From positions 1 to 5,649 of the forward strand of contig DATDNP010000203.1 of assembly GCA_036518215.1 (NCBI GenBank): DNA of 5,649 nt, given 5' to 3'. This DNA is from CF-39 sp036518215. GTDB lineage: Bacteria; Chloroflexota; Limnocylindria; P2-11E. This document shows, in pieces, positions 1 to 5,649 of this stretch; position 1 is the first letter of the stretch; every line of letters starts with the position of its first letter. A program made the position numbers and the translations under genes. The notes under the pieces are model-generated. The model made no database searches, was not told where the DNA came from, and was given only the letters and a program-made list of their open reading frames with translations.

Positions 1-162
1 GAGCTCGCGCGGCCGGGCGACGTCGTGCTCCTGTCGCCCGCGTGCGCGGCGCGCGAGGACATCTCGCGGACGAAGACCGCCGACGCGTTCGCCTCGGCGG
101 ACGATCGCGGGGAACGGTTCGTCGCGCTCGTCCGCGGCCTCGCACATGAGGCGCCCGCATGA
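1..162 (+). CDS. murD: MurD, UDP-N-acetylmuramoyl-L-alanine--D-glutamate ligase (C-terminal end only)
   Basis: This is the last 53 codons of a gene that begins before the window, ending at TGA 160-162. MurD is the cytoplasmic ATP-dependent ligase that adds D-glutamate to UDP-MurNAc-L-Ala. The identification rests on the motif VVLLSPACA (residues 8-16 of the fragment), the hallmark of the MurD C-terminal domain, followed by DRGERF (35-40), which matches the usual 'RG..F' element and final helix. Its position directly before ftsW is the classic dcw order. One oddity is that the residue after SPACA is Ala where Ser is usual (Ser415 in E. coli numbering, near the D-Glu site). The stretch between this motif and RG is also about seven residues longer than in E. 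coli MurD. The stop overlaps the ftsW start by four bases (ATGA). MurD is favoured over other Mur ligases because of SPACA; the catalytic part is not visible. Confidence 0.88.
   Translation, partial: ELARPGDVVLLSPACAAREDISRTKTADAFASADDRGERFVALVRGLAHEAPA
147..151 (+). promoter_or_regulatory. Shine-Dalgarno site for ftsW
   Basis: TGAGG ends seven bases before the ATG at 159, a normal ribosome-binding spacing. It lies inside the last codons of murD. It supports the ATG at 159 as the ftsW start, together with the ATGA overlap with the murD stop. Confidence 0.6.
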
Positions 163-1412
163 GAAGGCCGCGTCTTCCGACGACGACGACGTACGACCTC
201 ACGCTCGTCATCGTCGTCCTCGCGCTCACGCTCGTGGGCATCGCGATGGTGTTCAGCGCGAGCGGGATGCGCGCGCTCGATACCGTGGACGACCCGCAGT
301 ACTACCTCATGTGGCAGGCGGTCTGGGCGGCGCTCGGGCTCGTCGGGATGCTCGTCGCGATGCGCGTCGACTACCACCGCTACCGCGCGCTCAGCGTGCC
401 GCTCCTCGTGCTCGTCGTCGTGCTCCTCGGCGTCGTCCTGCTGCCGGGCATCGGCGTGCGCGCGGGCGGCGCCGCGCGCTGGCTGCGCTTCGGACCGGCC
501 GGCATACAGCCGGCGGAGCTCGCGAAGCTCGCGCTCATCCTGTATCTCGGGACGTGGCTCGCGGCGCGCCGGGATCGCATCGCGAGCGTCGACGTGCTCG
601 TCCCGTTCCTCGTGATCGTCGGCCTGCTCGCGGGCCTCGTCATCGCCGAACCCGACCTCGGCACGGCGATCGTCATCGTCGCGATCGCCATGACGATGTA
701 CTTCATCGCGGGCGCGCGGCTCAAGCTCTTCGGCGCGCTCGCGGGCCTCGCGGCCGTCACCGTGGTCGCGATCGCGATCGAGCAGCCGTACCGGCTCCAG
801 CGCATCGCGACGTTCCTCGATCCATGGCGGGACCCGCGCGGCGACGGTTTCCAGACGATCCAGTCGCTCTACGGCCTCGCGCTCGGCGGTCTGTTCGGCG
901 AGGGTCTCGGCGCGGGACGCGAGAAGTTCGGCTTCCTGCCGGCGCCGTACACCGATTCGATCTTCTCCGTCCTCGGGGACGAGCTTGGGCTTGCGGGCAC
1001 GCTCGCCGTCATCGTCCTCTTCTTCGTGCTCGCGTACCGCGGCATCGCCATCGCGCTCCGCGCGCGCGACGCGACCGGCGCGCTCATCGCGTCGGGGATC
1101 ACCACCTGGCTCGTCTTCCAGGCGTGGGTGAACATGGCCGTCGTCGCGAGCCTCGTCCCGATGACGGGCATCACGCTGCCGTTCATCTCGTACGGCGGTA
1201 GCTCGCTGTGCGTCGGACTCATCGCCGTGGGTATCCTGCTGAGCGTTGGACGCGAGGCCGGACCGGCGCCAGCGAGCGTGTCGCGTGCTCCTCGTCGGCG
1301 GCGGGACGGGCGGTCATACGAGCCCGCTCCTCGCGATCGCCGAGGCGCTGCGCGAGACGGCTCCCGACGCACGTCTCCTGTTCATCGGTGGTCGTCGCGG
1401 GCTCGAGGGTAA
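159..1412 (+). CDS. ftsW: FtsW, SEDS-family peptidoglycan glycosyltransferase of the divisome
   Basis: FtsW is a multi-pass membrane protein that polymerises lipid II into glycan strands at the division septum, working with a class B penicillin-binding protein. The frame gives 417 residues with about ten hydrophobic segments (first about 13-34, last about 343-363). SEDS motifs appear in order: GGAARWLRFG (103-112), QPAELAK (117-123), EPDLGTA (164-170), a long extracytoplasmic loop with FLDPWRDP (219-226) and QSLYGLALGGLFGEGLG (235-251), YTDSIF (264-269), and LPFISYGGSS (340-349). Asp266 in YTDSIF corresponds to the catalytic aspartate of the SEDS family. FtsW rather than RodA is inferred from the murD/murG neighbours. 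The start is ATG 159, with a good Shine-Dalgarno site and a 4-base overlap with murD. The conserved core ends near residue 365 (GILLSVGRE). Residues 366-417 are an Arg/Ser/Pro-rich tail encoded by DNA that also encodes MurG in another frame, so the true C-terminus is doubtful. The stop is TAA 1410-1412. Confidence 0.93.
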   Translation: MRRPRLPTTTTYDLTLVIVVLALTLVGIAMVFSASGMRALDTVDDPQYYLMWQAVWAALGLVGMLVAMRVDYHRYRALSVPLLVLVVVLLGVVLLPGIGVRAGGAARWLRFGPAGIQPAELAKLALILYLGTWLAARRDRIASVDVLVPFLVIVGLLAGLVIAEPDLGTAIVIVAIAMTMYFIAGARLKLFGALAGLAAVTVVAIAIEQPYRLQRIATFLDPWRDPRGDGFQTIQSLYGLALGGLFGEGLGAGREKFGFLPAPYTDSIFSVLGDELGLAGTLAVIVLFFVLAYRGIAIALRARDATGALIASGITTWLVFQAWVNMAVVASLVPMTGITLPFISYGGSSLCVGLIAVGILLSVGREAGPAPASVSRAPRRRRDGRSYEPAPRDRRGAARDGSRRTSPVHRWSSRARG

Positions 1413-2385
1413 GCTCGTGCCCGAAGCGGGCATCCCCTTCAGTTCGCTCCCCACGTCGTCGCTCCGCGATCCGGACTCGCGTCTTGCGCTCGTCCGCGCG
1501 ATGCTCGGCATCCCGATCGCGTACCTCGCCGCCCTCTGGCAGATCGTGCGATTCCGTCCGCGCGTCTGCTGCACGAGCGGCGGCGCCGTCGCGATCCCGG
1601 TCGTCCTGGCGGCGCGGACGCTGCGCGTGCCGGTGTACCTGTGGGCGGGGGACGCGCTCCCCGGGCGCGCGAGCCGGCTTCTCGGTCGCTTCTGCACGAA
1701 GATCGGCACGACCTTCGATCAGGCCCGCTACGCGTTCCCGTCGCACCGCGCGGTCGTGAGCGGCACGCCGATCCGCGCCTCCCTGCTCCGCTGGGCGCGC
1801 GACGACGCGCGCGCGAAGATGGGCGTACCCGCGAACGCGGCGCTCATCGTCGTCACCGGCGGGAGCCAGGGCTCAGAGCGCGTGAATGAGGCGATCTTCG
1901 GTGCGCTGCCGCGGCTGCTGCAGAAGGCGTACGTGCTCCACGTCACTGGCGAGTCGCATTTCGAAAAGGCGGGAGCGCGCGAGCGGACGCTGCCCGAGGA
2001 TCTGCGCGCGCGCTACCTGCCGCGCGCGTATCTCCGGGACGAGATGGGCGCCGTCCTGGCGGCCGCCGACCTCGTCATCGGCCGCGCCGGGTCGTCGTCG
2101 ATCGCCGAGCCGCTCGCGTTCGGCGTCCCGCTCGTGCTCATCCCGTTCGGCGCCGCGATGGAGGGTCATCAGGACGCGAACGCGCGCGCCGCGGCCGAGG
2201 CGGGCGCCGCGATCGTCATACGCGAGGGGGAGCTCGACGCCGATCGCCTCACCGCGAAGGTGACCGGTCTGCTGAACGACTCCGCGCAGCTCGGGCGCAT
2301 GGCGAACGCAGCGCGGAACGCCGGCCGCCGCGACGCCGCGAAGGACATCGCGCGCGACCTGCTGGCGCTCGGCGGCTGCGCGTGA
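1246..2385 (+). CDS. murG: MurG, UDP-GlcNAc:lipid I N-acetylglucosaminyltransferase
   Basis: MurG transfers GlcNAc from UDP-GlcNAc to lipid I on the inner face of the membrane, forming lipid II (GT28 family, GT-B fold). From TTG 1246 the product is 379 residues. Visible motifs are the N-terminal glycine loop GGGTGGH (18-24), GTPIR (173-177), GGSQGSERVNEAI (205-217), and the UDP-GlcNAc site GRAGSSSIAEPLAFG (279-293) followed by PFGAAMEGHQDANA (300-313). Glu288, Gln309 and Asn312 match conserved donor-site positions. Two acceptor-domain motifs differ from the textbook form: CTSGGAVAIP (109-118) stands where GxGGYVSGP is usual, and WAGDALPG (133-140) where HEQNAVPG is usual. The start is uncertain. 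TTG 1246 and GTG 1285 are the only in-frame choices before the glycine loop, and neither has a clear Shine-Dalgarno site. GTG 1285 would give an N-terminus of typical length. Either start lies within the ftsW frame. The stop TGA overlaps the murC GTG. Confidence 0.92.
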   Translation: MDARPDRRQRACRVLLVGGGTGGHTSPLLAIAEALRETAPDARLLFIGGRRGLEGKLVPEAGIPFSSLPTSSLRDPDSRLALVRAMLGIPIAYLAALWQIVRFRPRVCCTSGGAVAIPVVLAARTLRVPVYLWAGDALPGRASRLLGRFCTKIGTTFDQARYAFPSHRAVVSGTPIRASLLRWARDDARAKMGVPANAALIVVTGGSQGSERVNEAIFGALPRLLQKAYVLHVTGESHFEKAGARERTLPEDLRARYLPRAYLRDEMGAVLAAADLVIGRAGSSSIAEPLAFGVPLVLIPFGAAMEGHQDANARAAAEAGAAIVIREGELDADRLTAKVTGLLNDSAQLGRMANAARNAGRRDAAKDIARDLLALGGCA

Positions 2386-3704
2386 CCCGCTACCACGTCG
2401 TCGGGATCGGCGGCGCGGGGATGTCCGCCGTCGCGCGCGTGCTGCTCGCGCGCGGCCACGCCGTGAGCGGATCGGACAGCGGGTCGTGGCCGCTCGCGGA
2501 GGCGCTCGCGCGGGACGGCGCGACGGTCCACGCGTCGTTCGCGGCCGAGCACGTCGCGGGCGCCGATGTCGTGATCCGCTCGAGCGCGTACCGAGCGGAC
2601 AACGTCGAGGTGCGTAGCGCGCTCGACCGCGGCATCCCGGTGTGGAAGCGCGACGACGCGTGGCGCGAGCTCACCAAAGGACAGCGCGTGGTCGCGATCG
2701 CCGGTACGCACGGGAAATCGACGACGACCGCGATGACGTGGATGGGTCTGCGAGCGGCGGGTCTCGACGCGTCGCTCATCTGCGGCGCGGTCCTGCGTGA
2801 GCTCGGGACGAACGCGTATGCCGGATCGGCGGACACCTTCGTCATCGAGGCGGATGAGTACGACAACGCGTTCCTGGCGCTCACGCCGTCCGTCGCGGTC
2901 GTGACGACGCTCGACCACGACCACATCGACATCTTCCCGACGAAGGCGTCGTACCGCGACGCGTTCCGCGCGTTCGCGGCGCGGACCCGCGAGCGCGGCG
3001 CGCTCATCGTGGGGGTGAGCGACGCGGGAGGACGCGAGCTCGCTCTGTGGGCGAAGCGTGAGCTGGGAGACCGCACCGTCCATTCGTACGGGACCGAGGA
3101 CGCCGACATCCTCGTCCGGTACGAGGCCGGAACCGTCCGGTGGAGTGGCGACGACGGCTCGTTCCACCTCGCCGTTCCCGGCGCGCACAACGCGATGAAC
3201 GCGACCGCGGCGATCCTGGCCGCCGACGCGCTCGGCGTGGATCGCGCGCGGGCGACCAGCGGCGTCGGGCGCTTCGACGGCGTGTCGCGGCGCCTCGAGC
3301 TGCTCGGGACCTCGGGCGCCATACGCGTCGTCGACGACTACGCGCACCATCCCGCCGAGATCGCGGCGGGCCTCGATGCAGAAGGCGAGGATCTCGTCGT
3401 CTTTCAGCCGCACACGCCGAGCAGGCTCGACGCGTTCTTCGACGACTTCGTCGCGGTGCTGAAGCGCCCGCGTGCTGTCGTCATCGTCGAGACGTTCCGG
3501 TCGGCGCGCGAGGCCGCCGATCCGCATGGACGCGCGAAGAAGCTCGCCGACGCGGTGGGGGGACGGTACGCGCCCGACGCCGAGACCGCCGCCCGCATCG
3601 TCACCGAGCTCGCGCGTCCCGGCGACACCGTCCTCGTCATGGGGGCCGGCGACGTGCGGCCGGTCGGCGAGCGGGTGCTCGAGCTCCTGAGGGCGCCGGT
3701 ATGA
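2382..3704 (+). CDS. murC: MurC, UDP-N-acetylmuramate--L-alanine ligase
   Basis: MurC is the cytoplasmic ATP-dependent ligase that adds L-alanine to UDP-MurNAc, the first stem-peptide step. The 440-residue product has the three Mur-ligase domains: an N-terminal nucleotide-sugar fold with GIGGAGMSA (8-16) and IRSSAY (65-70), a central ATPase domain with P-loop GTHGKSTTT (108-116), EADEYD (156-161) and DHDHIDIF (178-185), and a C-terminal domain. HN (269-270, in PGAHNAMNATAA), RFDGVSRRLE (297-306) and DDYAHHPAEI (318-327) are MurC signatures that exclude MurD, MurE and MurF. The later QPHTPSR (342-348) replaces the usual QPHRYSR-like segment. The start is GTG 2382, which shares four bases (GTGA) with the murG stop. 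No AGG-type ribosome site precedes it, so translation probably depends on coupling to murG. The stop TGA 3702-3704 overlaps the murB ATG. Length is slightly below the E. coli enzyme, within the family range. Confidence 0.96.
   Translation: MTRYHVVGIGGAGMSAVARVLLARGHAVSGSDSGSWPLAEALARDGATVHASFAAEHVAGADVVIRSSAYRADNVEVRSALDRGIPVWKRDDAWRELTKGQRVVAIAGTHGKSTTTAMTWMGLRAAGLDASLICGAVLRELGTNAYAGSADTFVIEADEYDNAFLALTPSVAVVTTLDHDHIDIFPTKASYRDAFRAFAARTRERGALIVGVSDAGGRELALWAKRELGDRTVHSYGTEDADILVRYEAGTVRWSGDDGSFHLAVPGAHNAMNATAAILAADALGVDRARATSGVGRFDGVSRRLELLGTSGAIRVVDDYAHHPAEIAAGLDAEGEDLVVFQPHTPSRLDAFFDDFVAVLKRPRAVVIVETFRSAREAADPHGRAKKLADAVGGRYAPDAETAARIVTELARPGDTVLVMGAGDVRPVGERVLELLRAPV
3688..3693 (+). promoter_or_regulatory. 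Shine-Dalgarno site for murB
   Basis: TGAGGG ends seven bases before ATG 3701. This site, inside the last codons of murC, decides the murB start at 3701. The open frame itself extends far upstream, to about 3140, but only overlaps murC there and encodes an arginine-rich shadow sequence. Confidence 0.7.
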
Positions 3705-4573
3705 AGAAGGCGCCGGTCGGCACGATCGACGAGCCGCTCGCGCAGCACACGAGCCTGCGCATCGGCGGGCCCGCGCAGTACTACCTCCGCGTCACGACCG
3801 AGCGTGATCTTGTCGAAGCGGTGCGCGTCGCACGCGAGCACGAGCTCCCGGTGTTCGTGCTCGGCGGCGGGACGAATCTGCTCGTCGCGGACGCCGGTAT
3901 CCGCGGAGTCGTGCTCCACAACGACTGGAGCGAGACGAGCGTCGACGGCACGATGGTGACCGCGTCGAGCGGGACGCCGACCGCGCACGTCGCGGCCGTC
4001 GCCGCGCGGAACGGCATCCTCGGGCTCGAGTGGATGGCGACCGTGCCCGGCACGATCGGCGGCGCGGTGCACGGCAATGCCGGCGCGTTCGGCAGGGAGA
4101 CGAAGGACGATCTCGTCGACGCCGAGCTCATGGACCTGAACGGACATACCTGGACCGCGACGAACGCGGAGCTCGGCTTCGCCTACCGGACGTCCGCGCT
4201 CCAGGGAACACCGACGATCGTGCTCCGCGCCCGGTTCAAGGGGACCGCCGGCGACCGCGCGACCGCGGTGCAGCGGATCAAGCAGATGGCGAACGAACGC
4301 ATGGCGAAGCAGCCGCTCGCGCAGCCGAACACCGGCTCGATCTTCCGGAACCCGCCGGGCGACCACGCGGGCCGTCTCATCGAGGCCGTTGGACTGAAGG
4401 GCGCGACCGAAGGCGGAGCGATGGTGAGCACGAAGCACGCGAACTTCATCGTGAACATCGGCGACGCGTCCGCATGGGACGTGCGTCATCTCATGGAGCG
4501 GTGCCAGCGCGCGGTGAAGGAGAAGTTCGGCGTCGACCTCACTCCTGAGGTCGAGATGGTCGGCGAGTGGTGA
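3701..4573 (+). CDS. murB: MurB, UDP-N-acetylenolpyruvoylglucosamine reductase
   Basis: MurB is the cytoplasmic FAD enzyme that uses NADPH to reduce UDP-GlcNAc-enolpyruvate to UDP-MurNAc, the substrate of MurC. The product is 290 residues, the size of the shorter MurB type (as in Firmicutes) rather than the longer E. coli type. FAD-domain motifs are HTSLRIGGPA (16-25), VLGGGTNLLVAD (53-64) and GLEWMATVPGTIGGAVHGNAG (108-128). The C-terminal domain has FAYRTS (160-165), where Arg163 is the expected substrate/enol-stabilising arginine, GSIFRNPPGDHAG (212-224), where Ser213 is the expected proton donor, and a terminal PEVEMVGEW (282-290), where Glu283 is the expected catalytic glutamate. All three catalytic residues are present. 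The start is ATG 3701, with a strong Shine-Dalgarno site and an ATGA overlap with the murC stop. The stop TGA 4571-4573 overlaps the ddl GTG. Confidence 0.96.
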   Translation: MKKAPVGTIDEPLAQHTSLRIGGPAQYYLRVTTERDLVEAVRVAREHELPVFVLGGGTNLLVADAGIRGVVLHNDWSETSVDGTMVTASSGTPTAHVAAVAARNGILGLEWMATVPGTIGGAVHGNAGAFGRETKDDLVDAELMDLNGHTWTATNAELGFAYRTSALQGTPTIVLRARFKGTAGDRATAVQRIKQMANERMAKQPLAQPNTGSIFRNPPGDHAGRLIEAVGLKGATEGGAMVSTKHANFIVNIGDASAWDVRHLMERCQRAVKEKFGVDLTPEVEMVGEW

Positions 4574-5526
4574 GTCCGAAGAAGATCCGCGTCGGCGTGC
4601 TCACCGGTGGCGCCTCCGCGGAGCGCGACATCTCGCTGGCGACCGGAGCGCAGATCGCGCGCGAGCTCCCCAAGGACCGGTACGAGGTCGTGCTCCTCGA
4701 TCCGCTCGCCTTCATGGTCCGCAATCCCGCGCTGTCGGAGGAGCAGCGCGCGCAGGCGAAGGCCCTCCTCGCCGGCGGGGCGCGCCTCGATCCCGGGCAC
4801 GAGCTCCCGAAGGGACTCGAGGGCGAGATCGCGTCGGCGTCGAAGGCGCTCGTCCCCGCGACGCGCGCGATCACCGACCAGAGCGAGCCGATCGATGTCG
4901 TCCTCATCGCGCTCCACGGAACGTGGGGCGAGGACGGGAGGATCCAGGGTCTCCTCGACACGCTCGGCATCCCGTATACGGGCTCGGGCGTCCTCGCGTC
5001 CGCGCTCGCGATGGACAAGGTGATGACGAAGAGCGTGCTCGCCGCCGCCGGCCTCGATGTCCCGCGCGGCGCCGTCGTCCGGGTCGCCGGCGGCGTCGAC
5101 CTCGAAAGCGCGCGCGCGATCGGCGTGCCGGCGTTCGTGAAGCCCGTCGGGAGCGGCTCGAGCGTCGGCGCCTCGATCGTCCGGAGCGCCGAGCGCCTCG
5201 TCCCCGCCATCGCGGATGCGCTGCGCTACGACGAGCGCGCGATGGTGGAGGAGTACCTCGCCGGGCGAGAGCTCACGGTGGCCGTCATCGGGAACGATCC
5301 TCCGCAGGCTCTTCCGGTCATCGAGATCGTGACGAAGCGCGAGTTCTTCGACTACCGCGCGAAGTACGACGCCGGGGAAAGCGAGGAGATCGTGCCGGCG
5401 CATATCCCGGACGACATCGCGAAGCGCGCGCAGGCGCTCGCCGTCCGCGCGCACGAAGCCCTCGGCTGCCGCGGCATGTCGCGCACCGACTTCATCTGGT
5501 CGGGCGACCGCATGGCCGCGCTCTAG
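4570..5526 (+). CDS. ddl: D-alanine--D-alanine ligase, interrupted by in-frame TAG at the metal-binding Glu codon
   Basis: Ddl is a cytoplasmic ATP-grasp ligase joining two D-alanines for the end of the stem peptide. Motifs in order, numbered from GTG 4570, are GGASAERDIS (13-22, Glu18 for the first D-Ala), HGTWGEDG (116-123), GSGVLASALAMDK (138-150), FVKPVGSGSSVGA (189-201, ATP-binding lysine 191), EEYLAGREL (227-235), FFDYRAKY (259-266) and RTDF (305-308). Asp307 corresponds to the Mg2+ ligand Asp257 of E. coli DdlB. Tyr266 corresponds to Tyr216, a residue associated with D-Ala rather than D-lactate specificity. The frame stops at TAG 5524-5526 (codon 319), just where the second Mg2+ ligand Glu (Glu270 in DdlB) belongs; the rest of the enzyme follows in the same frame. 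As written, the 318-residue product would lack the Glu and Asn metal ligands and the C-terminal helix, so it should be inactive. GTG 4570 is preferred over GTG 4567 because it gives the same 4-base GTGA overlap seen at the other junctions; neither has a good ribosome site. Confidence 0.93.
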   Translation: MSPKKIRVGVLTGGASAERDISLATGAQIARELPKDRYEVVLLDPLAFMVRNPALSEEQRAQAKALLAGGARLDPGHELPKGLEGEIASASKALVPATRAITDQSEPIDVVLIALHGTWGEDGRIQGLLDTLGIPYTGSGVLASALAMDKVMTKSVLAAAGLDVPRGAVVRVAGGVDLESARAIGVPAFVKPVGSGSSVGASIVRSAERLVPAIADALRYDERAMVEEYLAGRELTVAVIGNDPPQALPVIEIVTKREFFDYRAKYDAGESEEIVPAHIPDDIAKRAQALAVRAHEALGCRGMSRTDFIWSGDRMAAL

Positions 5527-5649
5527 GTGAACACGATCCCCGGCATGACGGCGAATAGCCTGCTCCCGAAGGCGGCGAAGGCCGCCGGCATCCCGTTCGG
5601 CGAGCTGCTCGAGCGGCTCGTCGGGTGGGCGCTCGAGGACGCGCGGCGG
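5527..5649 (+). pseudogene. ddl: C-terminal remainder of ddl after the TAG, running off the window
   Basis: These 41 codons directly follow the TAG, in the same frame as ddl, and remain open to the window edge. They begin VNTIPGMTANSLLPKAAKAA, the well-known Ddl end motif that is normally preceded by Glu (EVNTIPGMT). The second residue of the motif, Asn (codon 321), is the expected metal ligand. A helix GELLERLVGWALEDA follows, as at the usual C-terminus. Read through, the window holds 360 codons of ddl, close to the length of long Ddl proteins, so the real end is probably a few codons beyond the window. Perfect frame and motif continuity argue for one altered base rather than an old decayed gene. 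A GTG sits directly after the TAG, but a separate protein starting there would have no known function. Confidence 0.88.

Noticed and set aside
146..1201. A 351-codon + strand frame overlapping ftsW
   Set aside because: It is Arg/His-rich and low in hydrophobics, while the other frame gives an unmistakable FtsW. It is a shadow frame.
681..2701. Repeated octamer GCGATCGC (681-688, 768-775, 1333-1340, 2694-2701), identical to the core of the cyanobacterial HIP1 repeat
   Set aside because: All copies fall inside coding sequence rich in the codons GCG, ATC and GCC/GCG. The count is explained by codon use and high GC, and nothing else suggests a cyanobacterium.
2169..3527. A 452-codon open frame on the minus strand opposite murG/murC, plus several other minus-strand frames of 70-360 codons
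   Set aside because: The translations are rich in Arg, Asp and His, with no recognisable domain. They sit exactly antisense to clear mur genes with strong GC third-position bias, which removes stops from the complementary frames.
3140..3700. Long upstream extension of the murB frame inside murC
   Set aside because: The extension is an arginine-rich shadow of murC. The MurB family N-terminus and a good ribosome site fix the start at 3701.
4567..4569. GTG 4567 as the ddl start
   Set aside because: It adds only one residue and would give a 7-base overlap with murB, whereas GTG 4570 matches the 4-base overlap of the other junctions. It cannot be fully excluded.
5527..5649. A separate small gene starting at GTG 5527 directly after the TAG
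   Set aside because: The translation is the standard C-terminus of Ddl, in frame with the upstream part, so it is the rest of ddl and not a new gene.
1..5649. Search for promoters, terminators, tRNA/rRNA genes, CRISPR arrays, insertion sequences or a novel defence or biosynthetic system
   Set aside because: The whole window is occupied by overlapping cell-wall genes with no intergenic space. I saw no repeat array, U-tract hairpin or foreign-looking composition.

Overview
The window is one uninterrupted stretch of a dcw (division and cell wall) cluster. All genes are on the + strand, in the order murD (3' end only), ftsW, murG, murC, murB, ddl. Base composition is strongly GC-rich, with third positions mostly G or C and GCG, CTC, CGC and GAC codons dominating. 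This makes long mirror-image open frames on both strands, which are not genes. The source is a high-GC bacterium. The divergent MurG acceptor motif and the compact gene order would suit an uncultured Chloroflexota-like lineage, but that placement is a weak inference and nothing here fixes the phylum.

Layout: 1-162 is the C-terminal end of MurD. 159-1412 is FtsW, the SEDS glycan polymerase of the division septum. MurG starts inside the ftsW frame (TTG 1246 or GTG 1285) and runs to 2385. MurC is 2382-3704, MurB is 3701-4573, and Ddl starts at 4570 and runs to the right edge. There is no intergenic gap anywhere. Four of the five junctions are 4-base stop/start overlaps (ATGA or GTGA), which indicates one translationally coupled transcript. 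I see no promoter, terminator, RNA gene, mobile element or repeat array.

The genes form one pathway. MurB completes UDP-MurNAc; MurC and MurD add the first two amino acids; Ddl makes the D-Ala-D-Ala dipeptide that ends the stem peptide; MurG makes lipid II at the membrane; FtsW polymerises lipid II at the septum. By convention ftsQ, ftsA and ftsZ often follow ddl, but they lie outside the window.

Two things are out of the ordinary. First, the ddl frame is broken by a single in-frame TAG (5524-5526) placed exactly at the codon for the conserved Mg2+-binding glutamate. The correct Ddl C-terminus continues in the same frame immediately after it, up to the window end. Second, ftsW lacks a stop where its conserved core ends and runs on through the first part of murG, giving a 128-167 base overlap. 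Both could be real biology or single-base sequence errors. I found no evidence of a new kind of biological system.
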